Position numbers and translations under genes: made by a program. Under the pieces are notes generated by a model. The model made no database searches. It saw nothing but the letters and a program-made list of their open reading frames with translations, and was not told the origin of the DNA. Below, piece after piece: positions 53,195-61,495 of a DNA stretch of 64,000 nt (positions within the stretch are counted from its first letter, which is position 1; every line of letters begins with the position of its first letter). The stretch comes from Eggerthella sp. YY7918 (GTDB taxonomy: Bacteria > Actinomycetota > Coriobacteriia > Coriobacteriales > Eggerthellaceae), in NCBI RefSeq assembly GCF_000270285.1, contig NC_015738.1:3038001-3102000 (forward strand), given 5' to 3'.

Positions 53195-53506
53195 TTACCG
53201 GAGCTTCCTCAAGATCAGTATCGAAATGAACACCACCAGCAAGAATGAGTTAAACATGAGACGTATGGCATTCGAGAAAAATACCGGGTTTTGCGTAACC
53301 GTATAAGTGAATCCCGTGAGGATATTGATAAACACGAAAAGCGAAATAACGCCGATCAGACATGCCGACCCGAGAATTGCCCTGCCGTGTTCATCGCGCG
53401 CCTCCTTAGAGAAAACGTAAACGAAAAAAGCCACAGTGAACAAAACCGTTATCCACCACATGATCTGTGTGAACGTCATATCGTTCATTAGCTCGGTGAA
53501 AGTCAT
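53195..53506 (-). CDS. 103-aa three-helix membrane protein paired with an HTH gene
   Basis: MTFTELMNDMTFTQIMWWIT leads into three hydrophobic helices. Its start overlaps the stop of the preceding HTH gene (ATGA type), so both are made from one message. Small HTH plus multi-helix membrane-protein pairs of this kind are common in Actinobacteria and Firmicutes; their role is usually undefined. Confidence 0.75.
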   Translation of the reverse strand: MTFTELMNDMTFTQIMWWITVLFTVAFFVYVFSKEARDEHGRAILGSACLIGVISLFVFINILTGFTYTVTQNPVFFSNAIRLMFNSFLLVVFISILILRKLR

Positions 53507-53727
53507 TGGGCGTTCTCCTTAAAGTCGAACAAATCCTCGATGGTCACGTCGAACACCTGCGCAATGCTGTAGGCCAAAAGCATCGAAGGGTTGTAGCGGT
53601 TCTTTTCCAGCTGCATGATGGTTTGACGCGATACGTTCACGCGATCCGCAAGCTCCTGTTGCGTCATGCGTTTGGTGGCGCGGTACACATGTATCTTGCT
53701 TTCGAACGAATACTTGCTCTTCGCCAT
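53503..53727 (-). CDS. XRE-family (Cro/CI-like) regulator
   Basis: A 74-aa protein, almost entirely one HTH domain: IHVYRATKRMTQQELADRVN, then VSRQTIMQLEKNRYNPSMLL. ATG 53727 follows GGAAAGGCG. It likely represses its own operon with the membrane protein downstream. Confidence 0.88.
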   Translation of the reverse strand: MAKSKYSFESKIHVYRATKRMTQQELADRVNVSRQTIMQLEKNRYNPSMLLAYSIAQVFDVTIEDLFDFKENAQ

Positions 53728-53976
53728 ACCGCGCCTTTCCAAGAAGCAGATTGAAAACTATTCTATGTATTGTGTCATAAATATTTTGCTTGGGCAATTT
53801 GAAGCCTATTGCAGCTTATGAATTGCGGACTGACATGTATGACCTGAATGTTTCGCCGTCGAACAAGTACTCAATACACCTTGTAAAGCATAAATAGGGG
53901 CTCGGGCTTTAAGAGTCTCCGGTATCGGATGTCTCCCATGTTCACGCCGATTCTACGGCATGGTCGCGTGGATTGG

Positions 53977-54637
53977 TTAAAAGTAGCGCCCTGCACGTGA
54001 GGGCGCTACTTTTTTAAGGGACTCATCGTCGAACTGCTCGGAAAACTGAATGCTATGAGAGCCTTTGTAGGAGCTCAAGCGTGCTTGCAGCCATATCCAT
54101 TTTCTCAAACACGTTCCATCCGGATCGCCGCTCTCTGCTTGGGCCACAAGGTGCCTGTATACAATGGAGGCCTTAGGGACGTACGTTTCGGCGACGTCGT
54201 ATCCGAAGGAGAGTGCAGCCATGTCGACGAGCTCTGGCAACCTGGATGAGAACGGTCTCGCCGTCCACGGTCACGCGGTTGAGTCTTTGCAGATCGTCGG
54301 CATCGGCTATGAGGAAGCTCCAGCCGTCGCGCCTGCGGGCGACGGGGAGCCCCTTCGGTCCTGGCTCGCCCTTGTAGGCTTCAGCTGCTTTGTAGTAATA
54401 GGAACGGAGCCACAGGCTCTCGCCGTTCACGTTGGCCAAGTCCAGCGTGTAGTTTGTGAGAAGGTTGCCGGGCTGTGGAACCTTGTCTATCAGGTGGTCG
54501 GTGTCGAAGGCGGGGCATGCGGAGGAAGGGGTGTGCGAGTCAGGGCAAATCGAAGAAGGAAGATGTTGTTGCCCTAAACGTCCCGAGGTAGCCCCTCGAA
54601 GGGGCTTCCCAACCCGGCTTGGCTCAGACAGCCCCAC
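53977..54637 (-). pseudogene. frameshifted gene remnant of unknown family
   Basis: The upstream frame (…NYTLDLANVNGESLWLRSYY, then DGWSFLIADADDLQRLNRVT, VLIQVA) reads like real protein until about 54245. There the sense continues one frame over (LPELVDMAALSFGYDVAETY) to the stop at 53977. A single-base change would restore one protein of about 200 aa. No family is recognised. A true programmed shift or two overlapping genes are less likely. Confidence 0.5.
53979..54015. terminator. hairpin with T-run at the end of the remnant
   Basis: A perfect 14-bp stem, AAAAGTAGCGCCCT/AGGGCGCTACTTTT, with a 7-nt loop, followed by extra T on the rightward strand. It overlaps the last codons of the leftward remnant and could work in both directions. 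Confidence 0.65.
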
Positions 54638-54878
54638 GGCGGGCCGCCGTGCAAATAGTCCATCAGATCGCGTTCGTCCTCGGAGAGCTCAAACCCGGCA
54701 GGCACGAGCGCGTTGTCGATTAAGGAAACGAACCTGAGCAGATCATCCTGGTCGTAGACCACGGCTCGTAGTCTGACTTGAGTGCGTGCTCGGGAAGGTC
54801 CGGGATGCAGGTCGGGATGGCGCGGTTCTGCAGCTTGCTCTCGACGCACTGGGAAAGCGGAATCTTGGTCGTTTCCAT
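54574..54878 (-). pseudogene. short frameshifted gene of unknown family
   Basis: A well-formed start (METTKIPLSQ at 54878 after AGGAGGTCAAGG) leads into CIPDLPEHALKSDYEPW. The frame then closes, but the next frame continues as VVYDQDDLLRFVSLIDNALV, then PAGFELSEDERDLMDYL, to 54574. One base around 54765 would join them into about 102 aa. Together with the neighbouring frameshifted remnant it marks a decaying region. Confidence 0.5.
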
Positions 54879-55261
54879 TTCCTTGACCTCCTGTTCGGTT
54901 CGGCCCCGCCCCCTTTGGGCGGGCCTTGTGGCCCGTGCTCCGGCGAGGTTCGCACGGCGCGCAAGGGAGGAAGCGAAACCCGCCAGGGCTCCGAGTTTCC
55001 GGGAGGCAGTGGAAGGGGCGCAACCTTCCCGGAAAGTTTTCGCGGCCCTTGCGCACCGCGTGGTTCCCGGCCGAGCATGCGGATCCCAAGGCCGCCGGGG
55101 GCGGGATGTGCGGAGGAGGTGGAGGAGACGACGGAGGATCACACCCGCTTCATTAGCACGCTTGCAGGAAACGTATGCTTTCTCTGAAAGCACTTTGCGG
55201 ACAAAGACGGCGACCATCACGTCGCCATTTGATGGATTCGATGAATATCGCTATAGAAGGG

Positions 55262-55291
55262 TGTCACAAAAATGATATACTTTTTGTGACA
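55262..55291. promoter_or_regulatory. perfect inverted-repeat operator of the AbiE pair
   Basis: TGTCACAAAAA (55262-55272) and TTTTTGTGACA (55281-55291) are perfect inverted 11-bp arms around an 8-bp spacer. The spacer contains most of a TATACT box (55276-55281). It lies 18 bp before the AbiEi start. AbiEi-type antitoxins are known to repress their own operon through inverted repeats, so this is the likely binding site. Confidence 0.75.
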
Positions 55292-55309
55292 AGAAAGGAG
55301 GCTCCAAAC

Positions 55310-55924
55310 GTGTCCGAGCAAAAGACGGTTGTCGAGATAGTGCGCGGTGCAGAGCCGGGCACTCTTTTCGTAGCAGCTGATTTCGCAGACGCAGGCTCGT
55401 CCGCCTCCGTCCGAAAGACGCTCTCCCGCCTGGTTGAGTCGGGAAAGCTCGAGCGTCCTGTGCGGGGACTATACCGCAAGCCTCGTCATAGCGCTTTCCT
55501 GAATCGGACAGTACCCGCAAGCCCAGACGAGATCGCTGAGGCCCTTGCACGGAAGTTCGAGTGGCAAATCGCCCCCTATGGAGACACCGCCCTGAACCGA
55601 CTGGGAATGGATAGTCAGGTGCCCGCCGTCGTGCGCTACGTGAGCGACGGGCCGTATCGCACCTACGAGTATGGGCCTTACACCATCGAGTTTCGACACA
55701 CGGCCAACCGAGACTTGTCACGACTGAGCCCCGTAGCGGCCACAGTCGTCCAGGCGCTGAAAGCTCTTGGCAAGGACGGTGTAACGCAGGACAAGCTGGA
55801 CGCCATCGCATCGAAACTCGACGATTCCCAACTGGAAGATTTGGAACAGCAAACACGAAACGCTACCTCATGGGTGCGCAACGCCGTGAAGACAATGAGG
55901 CGAAGGAGATTGCAGAATGCTTAA
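55310..55924 (+). CDS. abiEi: AbiEi/DUF6088-type antitoxin and autorepressor
   Basis: 204 aa from GTG 55310 after AAAGGAGG. The N-terminal winged-helix part (SASVRKTLSRLVESGKLERP, then VRGLYRKPRHSAFLNRTVPA) is followed by the AbiEi-like domain (EIAEALARKFEWQIAPYGDT). It should counteract the AbiEii toxin and repress the operon. Its end overlaps the toxin start by 8 bp. The inverted repeat just upstream fits its binding site. Confidence 0.85.
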   Translation: MSEQKTVVEIVRGAEPGTLFVAADFADAGSSASVRKTLSRLVESGKLERPVRGLYRKPRHSAFLNRTVPASPDEIAEALARKFEWQIAPYGDTALNRLGMDSQVPAVVRYVSDGPYRTYEYGPYTIEFRHTANRDLSRLSPVAATVVQALKALGKDGVTQDKLDAIASKLDDSQLEDLEQQTRNATSWVRNAVKTMRRRRLQNA

Positions 55925-56918
55925 ACTTTCCAGACTACCCCAAGAGGAACGTGCCGATGTCTTTGTTGCCGCAGCCAAAGAAAAAGGAATGCACCCAGCC
56001 ATTGTCGAGAAGGATTTCTGGGTCTGCTGGACGCTCGATTATCTCTTCGGAGAATCGGGCTTCCGTGACTTTTTCGCTTTCAAGGGTGGGACCAGCCTGT
56101 CGAAGGGCTTCGGTCTCATAGAAAGGTTCTCTGAGGATATCGATCTCATCTTCGATTGGAGGCTTCTTGGTTATGGAATTGACGAGCCATGGGAAAAGAG
56201 GAGCAACACCAAGCAAGACGAATTCGTCGGCAAAATCAACGGCGATGCCGCACGCTTCCTCGAAGACGAATTGATGCCGGAGATGCAAGCACATCTTGAC
56301 TCGCAACACATTGTGGGATGCTCGCTCGCCATAGATGCCGGCGACCCCCAAACGCTTCGGTTTTTCTACCCGCAGTCCTTTTCTGATAATTCCATCCTGC
56401 AGGAAATTAGATTGGAAACAGGTGCGCTCGCGGCGTGGACGCCAACCACTGGGGTGCGCATTTCCCCCTATGTTGTCGAGCAATTCCCGGAGGTATTCGA
56501 GAGCAAAGCCGTATCCGTTCGCACGGTTTCGCCAGAACGTACTTTCTGGGAAAAGGCGACGATACTCCATAAAGAGGCTTTTCGTACCAACGGTAGGTTT
56601 CCAACGAGGTACTCGCGGCATTATTACGACCTGTTCAAACTGGCTCAGTCGAATGTGAAACAACGAGCGCTAAATGACACCGGTCTTCTCAAAAGCGTAG
56701 TGAATTTTAAGATGACCTTTTGGCGTTCAAATGCCGCGAGATACGATTTGTGCGCGCCGGGAACACTGCGGTTGATGCCGCCAGAAGAAGCTATCGACCT
56801 TATCGAACAGGATTATGCCGCAATGAAGAACATGATCTTCGGTGATACGCCCGATTTCAAGACGATGATGTCGGGAATCCGCAATCTGGAAGATGAGGTC
56901 AACTTTTCTAACATCTAG
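55917..56918 (+). CDS. abiEii: AbiEii-type nucleotidyltransferase toxin
   Basis: A 333-aa protein with the nucleotidyltransferase core FKGGTSLSKGFGLIERFSED (about 55-74), then IDL, and the later FWEKATILHKEAFR region typical of the AbiEii/AbiGii family. Relatives modify tRNA ends with nucleotides and halt growth, which blocks phage spread. GAAGGAG precedes the ATG. The stop overlaps the convergent SirTM gene by 11 bp. Confidence 0.9.
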   Translation: MLKLSRLPQEERADVFVAAAKEKGMHPAIVEKDFWVCWTLDYLFGESGFRDFFAFKGGTSLSKGFGLIERFSEDIDLIFDWRLLGYGIDEPWEKRSNTKQDEFVGKINGDAARFLEDELMPEMQAHLDSQHIVGCSLAIDAGDPQTLRFFYPQSFSDNSILQEIRLETGALAAWTPTTGVRISPYVVEQFPEVFESKAVSVRTVSPERTFWEKATILHKEAFRTNGRFPTRYSRHYYDLFKLAQSNVKQRALNDTGLLKSVVNFKMTFWRSNAARYDLCAPGTLRLMPPEEAIDLIEQDYAAMKNMIFGDTPDFKTMMSGIRNLEDEVNFSNI

Positions 56919-57900
56919 GAGGTTTGAAGCTCGTGTATATTTCGCAAGTCGTAATCTCTAATTTCAAAGCATAGCGATCTTTTTTGCCGCAAGTACGTAG
57001 AAGGAGAAAAGCGTTTGATAGTACCTCGCCTATGTCGGCATCGAGCAGGATGGAACGCTCCTTGATTGCTTCGGGGGCGCAGGCTTCTCCTTTGTTTATG
57101 CAGCAATAGGTTGCGTGCTTGTTGCGTTTTACGGCATTCCAGAATGGGTATTTGATGATAACGGGAGTGTTCATTCCCACGCCGAGTTCGAGGTAGAGCA
57201 CGTTTGCGTCCTCATAGGTTCGGCAGAAAGCGTGGTAGCGGGCGTTCGCCTTGTACCATTCCTCGTCTTGTACGAAGCGATCGTCAATGCGCAGGTTGGT
57301 GGTCAGGGGGCTGCCGCAATGCGGACACCGCGGAATGAGGTCGCTCGGCACGCGCATGCCCTTTTGCCGCTCCACCATGGCGCGCACAGTCGCTTCGTTA
57401 TCGTACGTTTCTTGCGTACAGGGGCCGCTGCACTGGAACAGGCCGTAGTCGCCTTGGGTGCAAAACAGCCTGCTCTCGTCGAAGCCCGCCAGATGAAACT
57501 GATGGTCCACATTCGTGGTTATGACGAAGTAGTCCTTGTCTCGCACCAGGTTGAACAGGTCGCGATAGGGCTTGCCTGGCTTCGCCTCGTAGCGATTGAT
57601 AAAAATGTGTCGACTCCACCACGCCCAGAACGTCTCAGCATCGGGGAAGGGATAGAAGCCTCCGGAGTACATATCAGTGATGCCAAAGCGGTCGCGAAAG
57701 TCGGCAAAATTCTTATCGAAGCGCTCACCTGAATAGGTCAGTCCCGCGGCAGTGGACATTCCTGCACCTGCGCCTATGAGCACGGCATCGGCCTCGCACA
57801 GGGCGCGGTGCAGACGATCTCTGCCTGCGGCCGTCTCGACTTCGCCGCCTTTGGCGCACACAAGTTGGCCTCCGGGAATGTTAGTCGAAAAGAAGTTCAT
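56908..57900 (-). CDS. SirTM-type sirtuin (protein ADP-ribosyltransferase)
   Basis: A 330-aa protein with the NAD-binding GAGAGMSTAAGL (43-54), FVITTNVDHQFHLAGFD, and a zinc ribbon (CSGPC and CPHCG). These are class M sirtuins, which ADP-ribosylate protein rather than deacetylate. The ATG at 57900 overlaps the end of the macrodomain gene by 20 bp. In staphylococci and streptococci the SirTM operon also carries lipoyl-carrier and ligase genes; those are absent here, leaving only writer and eraser. Confidence 0.88.
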   Translation of the reverse strand: MNFFSTNIPGGQLVCAKGGEVETAAGRDRLHRALCEADAVLIGAGAGMSTAAGLTYSGERFDKNFADFRDRFGITDMYSGGFYPFPDAETFWAWWSRHIFINRYEAKPGKPYRDLFNLVRDKDYFVITTNVDHQFHLAGFDESRLFCTQGDYGLFQCSGPCTQETYDNEATVRAMVERQKGMRVPSDLIPRCPHCGSPLTTNLRIDDRFVQDEEWYKANARYHAFCRTYEDANVLYLELGVGMNTPVIIKYPFWNAVKRNKHATYCCINKGEACAPEAIKERSILLDADIGEVLSNAFLLLRTCGKKDRYALKLEITTCEIYTSFKPPRC

Positions 57901-58678
57901 AGTAGATTCTTTCGTCCTTCTCGCTGAACACGTTGAACACGATATGCATATGAGAGTGGTGGGAATCCAGCCACGTGCGCACGGCGTCAACGGCGATGGG
58001 TGCAGCTTTTGCTTGCGGAAACCCGAACACTCCGGTACTGATGCAGCAAAACGCGAGGGAGGTGCAGCCAAGACTTTCCGCGGCGTTCAGGCAGTTGGTA
58101 TAGCTCTGTGCCAGAAGCTCTTCATCGCGCCTGGTCGGATGCCCGTTCGCGATGGGGCCCACCGTGTGAATCACGAAGCGCGCGGGCAGGTTGTAGGCGG
58201 GCGTCACCTTGGCACGCCCCGTCGGTTCCTCGTACCCCTGCTCACGCATGAGCCGCGCGCATTCCGCGCGCAGCTGCACGCCCGCAAACGTGTGGATGGC
58301 ATTGTCGATGCAGTAATGCCCGGGCACCCAGCACCCCAGCATCTGGCTGTTGGCGGCGTTCACAATGGCGTCGACCGCAAGCGTGGTGATGTCTCCCCGC
58401 CAGAGCGACAGGCGACTGTCCAGCGGAACGCGCGGCAGCGCGGCGGCGTCGGTGATGCCGGCATCTTCTATCAGCCCCTGCAACACGCGATCTTGCGTGG
58501 CGAGGAACTCCTCGGAAGTCGGAAGGGGCTCGCGCGTGTTCACGAGATCGCGAAACTGCCGAAACAGCGCCTCTGCCCCAGTGGCGCTCTCTACGCCTGC
58601 AAGCTGAGGGGCGCCTTCGCCATAGCGCTCTTCAACAAGCGCACGCACGAGAAATACCAGGTCATCAGTCCTACCCAT
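57881..58678 (-). CDS. zinc-type macrodomain ADP-ribosyl hydrolase
   Basis: A 265-aa protein: a helical N-terminal part (1-85), then a macrodomain with GDITTLAVDAIVNAANSQML and GCWVPGHYCIDNAIHTFAG. The Cys-His-Cys set in the latter is the zinc site of the SirTM-linked macrodomain class. It should remove the ADP-ribose that SirTM adds. AAGGAAG precedes the ATG, and the gene is first in the two-gene operon. Confidence 0.92.
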   Translation of the reverse strand: MGRTDDLVFLVRALVEERYGEGAPQLAGVESATGAEALFRQFRDLVNTREPLPTSEEFLATQDRVLQGLIEDAGITDAAALPRVPLDSRLSLWRGDITTLAVDAIVNAANSQMLGCWVPGHYCIDNAIHTFAGVQLRAECARLMREQGYEEPTGRAKVTPAYNLPARFVIHTVGPIANGHPTRRDEELLAQSYTNCLNAAESLGCTSLAFCCISTGVFGFPQAKAAPIAVDAVRTWLDSHHSHMHIVFNVFSEKDERIYYELLFD

Positions 58679-58916
58679 CGTCTTCCTTCTTTCCCTTGAG
58701 CGCCGAAGACACGGGGTCAGATTCGAATATGCGAGCCTCCCCGCTTCGCACGCCGCGACTCATCGGCCCCGCGCCTTTCTTCCGAGTTTGCCCTAGTATA
58801 CCTTCCTTCTCCACGCGCGTTTGCGCCCCCTCGTACCCTGGCATTCTACGGGGCATTTATTGCGTGGGAGCGGCGGGGCGACCTAGGGCTCTCCCCTTCC
58901 CGCTCCCAACAATAAA

Positions 58917-58982
58917 GCCTACCAGGTCAACCGTAGCCGTCGGCATGGGCAGAGCCCTTGCCCTACGATCAACCTGGTAGGC
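58917..58982. repeat. long imperfect hairpin between MerR and macrodomain genes
   Basis: GCCTACCAGGT (58917-58927) pairs with ACCTGGTAGGC (58972-58982), and a CGTAG/CTACG pair sits further in after a 4-nt mismatch. The 369-bp gap (58679-59047) has no gene. It may be a terminator for the MerR gene without a T-run, or a mobile palindromic repeat. Confidence 0.55.
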
Positions 58983-59047
58983 GAAAGGTTTCACAAGCGC
59001 CTTCGCGCGAAACGAAGCGCTATTTCCTGCAGCCCGTTCGAAATTCG

Positions 59048-59857
59048 CTACTTCTTCTCGATGGGAATTTGGATCTCGGTGAGCCAGTCGGACTCGGTAG
59101 TGCCGTTCCAGATGCCTTCGATGTAGCTTTCGCGGGCCAAGTCGACCACGCGATAGCCGTTCTGCTCCACCCATTCCATAGCAAATGCGTAAGCGCGCGG
59201 CAAGTCGGCGTACGGGCCGCGATGCATGACAGACACGACGGTAACCGCGGGAATCTCCTCGAACACAATGCCGTCGGTTTCCACGCCGAATTCTTCCACG
59301 GCCTGGGAATATTTCATCGTGATGTCACGCTCTTTATACTCACCGTCAAGGTACGTGACGAAGCAGTATTCGGGCGTCGCGCATTTGAGATTAGGATTCG
59401 CGGCCTTCACGGCGCGGCCGAGCGCGGGAATAACCTCGAAGTATGCGGAATAGTCGGGAACGGTCATTGTCTTGGAGTACACGATACAGCTGGGAACGTC
59501 TTTGATGGTTGCTTGATAGTCCATATAAAACCCCTTTCCGTCGTTTGAAAGCATGAATGTGATGCGCGCGAGGCGCTCTTGTGCGGTTGCGAGTTCCCGA
59601 GCGACTTCCTCGCGACGCCGCGTAAGAATAGGCTCAGGGTCGGCGCCGCCCACAATGGCGGCCACCTCGTCGAGCGCAAGCCCCGCCTGACGCAACGCCT
59701 GAATGCGATGCAGCTCGGCCAGCTGGCGCGTCGTGTACAGCCGATACCCCGTGGCCGCATCCACGGCCTCCGGACGCAGAAGCCTAATGTGATCGTAGTG
59801 GTGCAGCGTCTTCACGGTGGTCTTGCCCATTTTTGAGAACTCTCCAATGTAGAACAC
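59048..59857 (-). CDS. MerR regulator with GyrI-like effector domain
   Basis: A 269-aa protein. The MerR HTH is at the N-terminus (GKTTVKTLHHYDHIRLLRPE, then TGYRLYTTRQLAELHRIQ), a short coiled coil follows, and the C-terminal half is a GyrI/BltR-like small-molecule domain (VVSVMHRGPYADLPRAY, TTESDWLTEIQIPI). A GTG at 59857 (MFYIGEFSKM) has the best spacing from AAGGAGGTG. A MerR-type operator lies just upstream. It may control the ABC-2 genes nearby or a drug response. Confidence 0.88.
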   Translation of the reverse strand: MFYIGEFSKMGKTTVKTLHHYDHIRLLRPEAVDAATGYRLYTTRQLAELHRIQALRQAGLALDEVAAIVGGADPEPILTRRREEVARELATAQERLARITFMLSNDGKGFYMDYQATIKDVPSCIVYSKTMTVPDYSAYFEVIPALGRAVKAANPNLKCATPEYCFVTYLDGEYKERDITMKYSQAVEEFGVETDGIVFEEIPAVTVVSVMHRGPYADLPRAYAFAMEWVEQNGYRVVDLARESYIEGIWNGTTESDWLTEIQIPIEKK

Positions 59858-59881
59858 GTCGTTCACCTCCTTCCGCATCCC

Positions 59882-59912
59882 ATTCAACCCCCTCCTGCAA
59901 CCGGAGGGTCAA
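59882..59912 (-). promoter_or_regulatory. MerR-type promoter with dyad in the -35/-10 spacer
   Basis: On the leftward strand TTGACC (59912-59907) is followed after 19 bp by TTGAAT (59887-59882). Between them lies CCCTCC-GGTTGCA-GGAGGG, a perfect dyad. A long spacer with a central dyad is the classic MerR arrangement. It drives the MerR gene itself. Confidence 0.65.
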
Positions 59913-59952
59913 GGGGTTTTCTAAATAACTTCGCGAACGTTATTATCGCCGT

Positions 59953-60693
59953 TTATTCCCACTTGAAGAACCGCATGGCAATCACCGTGCACACGACTGC
60001 CCAGGCGGCCATTACGATCACGGGCACGATGGCCTGGTCAATGGGCAGACCCAGTGACGTGGCTTTCAGCAGCTTCACGCCCTGAGTGAGCGGAAGGAAG
60101 TCTGCCACGCGTTGCACCGCTTGGGGCAGCACTTCGTAGGGCAGCGTGGTTCCCGATAGCAGCAGCATGGGGAAGTACAGCACGCTGGTGAGAATGCCGG
60201 CCGTTTTCTCGTTGGGTGCTAGACCGCCCACCATCATGCCGAGCGCCAAGATGGCCGCCAACACCAACACGTAGGAACCGATGAACGCTGGCCACGACCC
60301 CGTGAATTGGTAGCCGAAAAACAGCGCGGCCACGCCGAACACGAGCACTACCGCCACCAGGGCATACACGCTGTAGATGGCCACTTGCACCGCGAGGATC
60401 ATGCGAGCGCTCACCGGCGTGACGAAGTAGCGCTTGAGGATTTTTCGGTAGCGGTAGTTCGACACCACCAGCGGCAGACCCATCGCGCCGCCCGCGCAGA
60501 TGGCGATGGCCGACACCGCACCCACCGACTGCGCCACAAACGTGTAGTCCGCGCCCTCGACGGGCTGGCCTCCGAACACCATGCCGATGATCAGCATTAC
60601 CACCACGGGCATGATCACGGCGAAGATGGGCATGTTCATGTCGCGCAGCGACAGGCGAAACTCAACTCCGAACAGGGTACTAAAGGCTTTCAT
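59953..60693 (-). CDS. ABC-2 type transporter permease
   Basis: A 246-aa protein with about six hydrophobic helices and the ABC-2 pattern MNMPIFAVIMPVVVMLIIGM, GILTSVLYFPMLLLSGTTLP and FLPLTQGVKLL. The ATG at 60693 follows GGAAGGAG and overlaps the ATPase end by 14 bp. The substrate is unknown; drug or lipid export is typical. Confidence 0.92.
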   Translation of the reverse strand: MKAFSTLFGVEFRLSLRDMNMPIFAVIMPVVVMLIIGMVFGGQPVEGADYTFVAQSVGAVSAIAICAGGAMGLPLVVSNYRYRKILKRYFVTPVSARMILAVQVAIYSVYALVAVVLVFGVAALFFGYQFTGSWPAFIGSYVLVLAAILALGMMVGGLAPNEKTAGILTSVLYFPMLLLSGTTLPYEVLPQAVQRVADFLPLTQGVKLLKATSLGLPIDQAIVPVIVMAAWAVVCTVIAMRFFKWE

Positions 60694-61426
60694 GACTGGC
60701 TCCTTCCGCGTTTTCTGCGATCTCGGCATAAGCGAGGTACGCGTCCTCAAACGTTTTAGCTGATTGGGCGGCCACGGCCTCAGCCACCGTGCCCGAGAAC
60801 ACGATGCGGCACTTCCGCATAATGGCAATGCGGTCGCAGAGCGCCTCCACCTCGTCCATGAAGTGACTGGTCAGAACTATGGTCATGCCCTTCGCGCGCA
60901 TCTCGGCCAGCAGATCCCACACATCGCGGCGCGCCTTCACGTCCAAACCGGTGGTGAGCTCGTCGAGAAACACCACCTCGGGGCGCGGAATGAGCGCCAG
61001 TACGACAAACAGACGCTGGCGCTGCCCGCCGGAAAGCGACTCCACGGCCTGCGTACGCACGTCGGTCAGCCCGAAGCGGGCGAGCAGCTGCGCGGGGTCG
61101 TCGGCCTCGCGGTAGAGCGCGCGCGTCTCGCGGCACAGTTCGTCGACGGTGATTTTGTCCTGGTAGCGCGCCTCTTGGAACTGCACGCCTACCCGCTCAA
61201 ACAACTCCTTGCGCTGGGTACGCGGATCCATCCCCAGGATGGTGGCACTGCCTGCGTCGGGCGTGCGCACCCCCAGCAGACACTCAAGCGTCGTGGTCTT
61301 CCCCGTGCCGTTCGCGCCAAGCAGGCCGAACGTCTCGCCGCGCGCTACGTCGAAACTCACACCCGCCACGGCCGGCTCGTCCCCATACGATTTTCTCAGT
61401 TCGCGCACGCTAACAACGTTGTTCAT
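60680..61426 (-). CDS. ABC-2 type transporter ATPase
   Basis: A 248-aa ATPase with Walker A GANGTGKTTT, signature LSGGQRQR, Walker B VVFLDELTTGLD and the switch His in VLTSHFMDEV. The ATG at 61426 follows AAAGGAGAGG. It pairs with the overlapping permease and lies 69 bp behind the second MerR gene, so MerR control of the exporter is likely. Confidence 0.94.
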   Translation of the reverse strand: MNNVVSVRELRKSYGDEPAVAGVSFDVARGETFGLLGANGTGKTTTLECLLGVRTPDAGSATILGMDPRTQRKELFERVGVQFQEARYQDKITVDELCRETRALYREADDPAQLLARFGLTDVRTQAVESLSGGQRQRLFVVLALIPRPEVVFLDELTTGLDVKARRDVWDLLAEMRAKGMTIVLTSHFMDEVEALCDRIAIMRKCRIVFSGTVAEAVAAQSAKTFEDAYLAYAEIAENAEGASHESL

Positions 61427-61495
61427 GCGCCTCTCCTTTCTTTCGGTCGCGGGCCATACTAGGAGAGGCACAAACTCTGGTGGCAAAGTGGAGGG

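Noticed and set aside
54574-55089. 171-aa leftward frame read as one gene from 55089
   Set aside because: Its first two thirds are Pro/Arg/Gly-rich and cross a good ribosome site in another frame; only the last 60 residues look coding, so it is treated as a frameshifted short gene.
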